Assembly (NCBI RefSeq): GCF_001435375.1
Contig: NZ_AYYZ01000029.1
Location: 335,903-399,902 of the forward strand
DNA: 64,000 nucleotides
Direction of reading: 5' to 3'
Source of the DNA: Ligilactobacillus araffinosus DSM 20653
GTDB lineage: Bacteria; Bacillota; Bacilli; Lactobacillales; Lactobacillaceae
A model generated the notes under the pieces. The model was not told the origin of the DNA. It saw only the letters and a program-made list of their open reading frames with translations, and did no database searches. This document shows, in pieces, positions 60,823 to 64,000 of the stretch; positions within the stretch are counted from its first letter, which is position 1; each line of letters starts with the position of its first letter. The position numbers and the translations under genes were made by a program.

Positions 60823-62061
60823 TTATGCTTCTTGTTCAAGATTTCTAATTTCACGTACAAAGTCTTTACGAATATGATATGAGAATAATAAGGCAATTAC
60901 ATCAATGATGATAAATGCAATAATTGTAACGGTGTATGTATGCAACAATTCATGGGTAACCGATAATAATACAGGACCAACTAAGCCTGCGACTGCCCAG
61001 GCTGTTAAAACATATCCGTGAATTGCACCTAGCTCTTTAGTACCGAAAACATCGCCAAGGTAAGCAGGAATAACCGAGAAACCTGCCCCATAGCATGAAA
61101 GTAATAAGCAAAGGGCAATTGTAAAGATAAATGGCAGTTTGAAAATCAACATTAATGCCAACATCAAAATATCAACAATAAAAATCAATGAGAATGTATT
61201 CGGACGACCGATATAATCTGATAAAGTTGCCCAAACTAATCGTCCAAACCCATTGAATAAACCAATAATGCCGACCATTACGGCTGCTTTGGTAACCGTC
61301 ATTCCAGTCATTGACTGGGCCATTGGAGATGCTGCTGATACTAATCCAATTCCGCAAGTGATATTAATGAAGAACATAAGCCATAACAAACGGAATGAAC
61401 GTGTTTTTACAGCTTCATTAGCTGTAAATTGTTTGCCATCAAGGAAAGTTGATTTAATTGTTGTTTTAGAATTTTCAACCTTAGGAATTTCATTTTCACT
61501 TGGTCGTTTGATAAATTGTGCAGAAATAATCATCACAACAAAGTATACTAAACCAAGTACATAGAAAGTATTGACCAAACCAATTGCTTTAATCAAGGCT
61601 TGAGCAACAGGACTTGTAAGCAATGCTGCAAATCCAAATCCCATGATAGCTAAACCAGTTGCCAATCCGCGACGATCAGGGAACCATTTGATAATGGTAG
61701 AAACGGGAGTAACATACCCTGCACCTAATCCGATTCCGCCAATTACACCATATCCTAAATAAAGTAATGCTAAGGAATGTAAATGAATGGCTAATCCAGT
61801 AAGGGCAATTCCAGATCCAAATAAAATACTTGAAACAGTTCCTGTAATTGTTGGTCCAAATTTTTCAACCGCTTTTCCCATAAAAGCAGCGGACATCCCA
61901 AGACAGAAGATCGCAAGACTAAAAGCAAATGAAACGGATGCCTCACTCCAATGTGTCTGAGCAACAATTGGTTTTGAAAACACACTCCACGCATAAACTG
62001 ATCCAATCATTAAATGAAACATTACTCCAGCAAATGCGACTACATTACGATTTTTTTTCAA
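60823..62061 (-). CDS. OFA-family MFS antiporter (oxalate/formate type)
   Basis: 412-residue, 12-segment facilitator. The start KNRNVVAFAGVMFHLMIGSVYAWSVFSKP (in pieces) is a hallmark of the OFA family, as are GIGLGAGYVTPVSTIIKWFPDRRGLATGLAIMGFGFAA and SVIPAYLGDVFGTKELGAIHG. Family members exchange oxalate/formate or other organic anions; substrate here unknown. The start is TTG 62061 behind GGAGGG. It lies 53 bases after ribB on the same strand. Confidence 0.9.
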   Translation of the reverse strand: MKKNRNVVAFAGVMFHLMIGSVYAWSVFSKPIVAQTHWSEASVSFAFSLAIFCLGMSAAFMGKAVEKFGPTITGTVSSILFGSGIALTGLAIHLHSLALLYLGYGVIGGIGLGAGYVTPVSTIIKWFPDRRGLATGLAIMGFGFAALLTSPVAQALIKAIGLVNTFYVLGLVYFVVMIISAQFIKRPSENEIPKVENSKTTIKSTFLDGKQFTANEAVKTRSFRLLWLMFFINITCGIGLVSAASPMAQSMTGMTVTKAAVMVGIIGLFNGFGRLVWATLSDYIGRPNTFSLIFIVDILMLALMLIFKLPFIFTIALCLLLSCYGAGFSVIPAYLGDVFGTKELGAIHGYVLTAWAVAGLVGPVLLSVTHELLHTYTVTIIAFIIIDVIALLFSYHIRKDFVREIRNLEQEA

Positions 62062-62114
62062 TCTTTTTTCCCTCCAAAATTTACAATAACCCGTTAATTA
62101 TATCTAAAAACAAA

Positions 62115-62759
62115 TTATTCTGCCAATTTAGCTGCATATTCAATATCGTGATCATCAAGATACTGTTCAATTTGACCAATTGTAATCATTGGAATCTGAT
62201 AATCTTCGGCTAATTTATATAATGCATCCCGGCGAGCCATTTTTCCGTCTTTGTTTAAAATTTCAATAATGACCGTTACCGGTTCTGCACCAGCGATATA
62301 AGCTAAGTCAACGGTTGCTTCGGTATGACCATTCCGGACTCTGATACCTTTATCTTGAGCAATAAGTGGTTGAATATGGCCAGGATGATTAAATTGTTCC
62401 GGTTTCGATGCGGGATCCGCAATTTTTCTAATGGTTGCTGCCCGATCATATGCAGACACCCCCGTTGTTACTCCAGTTGATTCAAAAGTGGCGTCCGTTG
62501 TGACCATGAACGGTGTTTCATTCGGATCGGTACTATGTTCTACCATTTCTTTGAACCCTAAGCGCTTGGCAATTTTAGAATTGATGGGTACACACATTAA
62601 CCCATTAGCAATCCCTAACATTTGATAAACAACTTCCGGTTTAATTCGATCACCCAAGGCAACCAAATCGCCTTCATTTTCTCTTGATTCATTATCTGCC
62701 AAGATAATGAATTTTCCATCTTTTAAAAATCGAATAGCATTTTCAACAGTATTTTCCAT
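62115..62759 (-). CDS. ribB: 3,4-dihydroxy-2-butanone-4-phosphate synthase
   Basis: 214-residue single-domain enzyme that makes dihydroxybutanone phosphate from ribulose 5-phosphate for riboflavin. Active-site blocks: ADNESRENEGDLV (Mg-binding Glu residues), TTGVSAYDRAATIR, FNHPGHIQPL, and RNGHTEATVDL. No ribA domain and no other rib gene are adjacent, and no FMN riboswitch precedes it. Ribosome site AGGAGC, 9 bases before ATG. Confidence 0.94.
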   Translation of the reverse strand: MENTVENAIRFLKDGKFIILADNESRENEGDLVALGDRIKPEVVYQMLGIANGLMCVPINSKIAKRLGFKEMVEHSTDPNETPFMVTTDATFESTGVTTGVSAYDRAATIRKIADPASKPEQFNHPGHIQPLIAQDKGIRVRNGHTEATVDLAYIAGAEPVTVIIEILNKDGKMARRDALYKLAEDYQIPMITIGQIEQYLDDHDIEYAAKLAE

Positions 62760-62788
62760 TTCTTACAGCTCCTTCCTTTATGTTTGTA

Positions 62789-62817
62789 ATTTTAACAGAC
62801 ATTAAACAACACATCAA
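62789..62817 (-). promoter_or_regulatory. Promoter of ribB
   Basis: Minus strand TTGATG (62812-62817), 17-bp spacer, TAAAAT (62789-62794). ATTAAACAACA occurs as a direct repeat on the plus strand at 62801-62811 (in the spacer) and 62844-62854. Confidence 0.65.
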
Positions 62818-63044
62818 TACTTATTGTACGCATTATTTAATAAATTAAACAACAAATAGCTGTTTTTGTTTTTATAAAAAATTAAATTGCGAACTATTTA
62901 TAAACGCGGGTTTTATCGATATTTTTCCCTTTTACATCCCAAATGTTTATCAAATTTTACCAAAGGCGAATTCTAAAATTTAATTATTTTCAATTATTTC
63001 ATAATTTGGTTCCAATTATGAAAATCAATATCTTGAATTATTAA

Positions 63045-63080
63045 TTATAAAAAAAGATCATGACTTTCGTCATGACCTTT
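63045..63080 (-). terminator. Terminator of the last permease gene
   Basis: Minus strand AGGTCATGAC/GTCATGATCT (63069-63078/63055-63064) with T run 63048-63054. The rest of the gap to ribB (62855-63044) is AT-rich with only a short CATAATT-N7-AATTATG repeat at 63000-63020. Confidence 0.88.
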
Positions 63081-63098
63081 GCTAATCATAAATAATAA

Positions 63099-64000
63099 TT
63101 AAGCATTTTTGTTTCGTTTATTATCAAAGTATAAAATTACTAGCGCTAAAACCCCAAAGAATACCGGTCCAATTGCGGTCCAAATAAAGGTCTTGATATC
63201 GTGATCAAAAATCGGCTTAATCACTGAAAAGATAATTCCGAATAGGACTGTAAGCCAAGCAATGACCGTAAAAATCCATGTGGTTTTTTTGCTTTTATAA
63301 ACTTCAAATGATTGTTTTTTACCTGCCATTTTCTTTTTGAAAAATGGAAAGGCACCAATCAAGAATAAGTATGGTACTGAAGTAGAAACATTCATCATAT
63401 CAATCAAAATTGTGTAAAACCCTTGTGCGGTTGAACCTCCAAATGAAATTAATAATAATACAACCGAAATTAACCCTGCCTGCCATAACATTGCGTTGGC
63501 CGGCATTTTTTTATCGTTTAACTTAGTAATACTTTTTGGCCAAAAACGCTTAGGTGAGCCCATAATAAACGATTTCAACGGTGAATAAACCATTACAAAG
63601 AATGTTGCTGTAAAGGCTGACAGTTGGACCAATCCCATAATTCGTACAAGCCATTTTCCAACCTCATTTGCAACAACTAAAGATGCTCCAAAATGAACTG
63701 CTAACGTATAACCCAAATTGCTGATCAATACATATGGAACATTTCCTAAGTCAACATTTGAATGATTCAATAAATGGTTCCAGTTGGCTGTTACACCCCA
63801 GAATAACATCAAAACGGCATATGCAACAATCATGAACAAACCAGCAATAATAACCGCTTGAGGGAAGGTTCTTTCAGGCTTCTTTACTTTATCCGTAACA
63901 CCTCCCATTGTTTCCATTCCACCATATGAAAAGATGGCGTATACAATAAATGAAAGCATCCCTAATGGAGATGAGAATAACGGATTAGGAGATTTAACGA
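63099..64000 (-). CDS. APC permease (GadC/YjeM-like), C-terminal part
   Basis: The reading frame is open to the window edge, so about 300 C-terminal residues are visible. It is a close paralogue of the lysine-riboswitch permease: YAIFSYGGMETMGGVTDKVKKPERTFP and LFWGVTANWNHLL align with the same blocks there, and MVYSPLKSFIMGSPKRFWP is shared. The leader is outside the window, so its regulation cannot be seen. Confidence 0.88.
   Translation of the reverse strand, partial: VKSPNPLFSSPLGMLSFIVYAIFSYGGMETMGGVTDKVKKPERTFPQAVIIAGLFMIVAYAVLMLFWGVTANWNHLLNHSNVDLGNVPYVLISNLGYTLAVHFGASLVVANEVGKWLVRIMGLVQLSAFTATFFVMVYSPLKSFIMGSPKRFWPKSITKLNDKKMPANAMLWQAGLISVVLLLISFGGSTAQGFYTILIDMMNVSTSVPYLFLIGAFPFFKKKMAGKKQSFEVYKSKKTTWIFTVIAWLTVLFGIIFSVIKPIFDHDIKTFIWTAIGPVFFGVLALVILYFDNKRNKNA

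Noticed and set aside
62760-63044. FMN riboswitch upstream of ribB
   Set aside because: No AGGGTTC-like or GGAT...CCGAC-like conserved blocks were seen and the leader is too short after the predicted promoter.
1-64000. CRISPR array, IS element or prophage
   Set aside because: No regularly spaced direct repeats, cas genes, transposases or phage structural genes were found anywhere in the window.

Overview
The window looks like part of the chromosome of a low-GC Gram-positive bacterium, most likely a member of the Lactobacillaceae. The reasons are RexAB instead of RecBCD, two C69 dipeptidases of the PepD type, single-recombinase XerS, many APC amino-acid permeases, a lactobacillus-style folate operon, strong AGGAGG ribosome sites and frequent TTG starts. 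No prophage, insertion sequence or CRISPR array was found. I ran no database search; all names rest on motifs and gene order that I could read.

1-20 kb, almost all on the + strand: the end of rexB, then rexA, rpsU-yqeY, a PepD dipeptidase, a small orphan gene, an amino-acid permease, tRNA-Ser(UGA), a ThrE-like exporter, a second permease coupled to 5-formyl-THF cyclo-ligase, and the housekeeping block phoH-ybeY-dgkA-era. 20-32 kb: a phosphoesterase, a lysine riboswitch in front of an APC permease, a DMT transporter, rqcH, MarR, DegV, a TIM-barrel protein, signal peptidase I, a nucleoside hydrolase and an MFS transporter. 32.4-35.2 kb: a LytTR regulator/DUF3021 pair behind a tiny leader ORF, then xerS with a dif-like palindrome directly upstream. 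Strand bias changes here, so this may be the replication terminus.

35.3-37.8 kb holds the most interesting locus. A strong promoter drives a 24-residue leader peptide with nine Asn codons, a candidate antiterminator, a rho-independent terminator, and then asnA (asparagine synthetase A) with an Asp/Glu-type symporter. This is the layout of ribosome-mediated attenuation responding to charged tRNA-Asn, and I see no T-box.

38-46.5 kb: a CAT-type permease, a CPBP protease, a possible small RNA with tiny membrane ORFs, a second PepD, an isolated 41-residue basic protein behind an attenuator-like leader, a CDF metal exporter, an HD hydrolase, a GT8 glycosyltransferase and AhpC. 46.5-48.3 kb is AT-rich and carries gene remnants around a MarR gene. 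48.3-54.6 kb: a three-gene ABC exporter runs directly into folB-folK-folE-folC-folP. 54.6-58.6 kb (- strand): MFS, an orphan bacteriocin-immunity-like gene, a frameshifted GNAT gene, a DMT-like transporter and another MFS. 58.7-64 kb: a small membrane protein, an AAA/DUF4143 ATPase with a 30-bp operator-like palindrome, an OFA-family transporter, an orphan ribB and the end of a second permease related to the riboswitch-controlled one. The same 14-bp palindrome stands just upstream of the promoters at about 48.25 and 58.76 kb.
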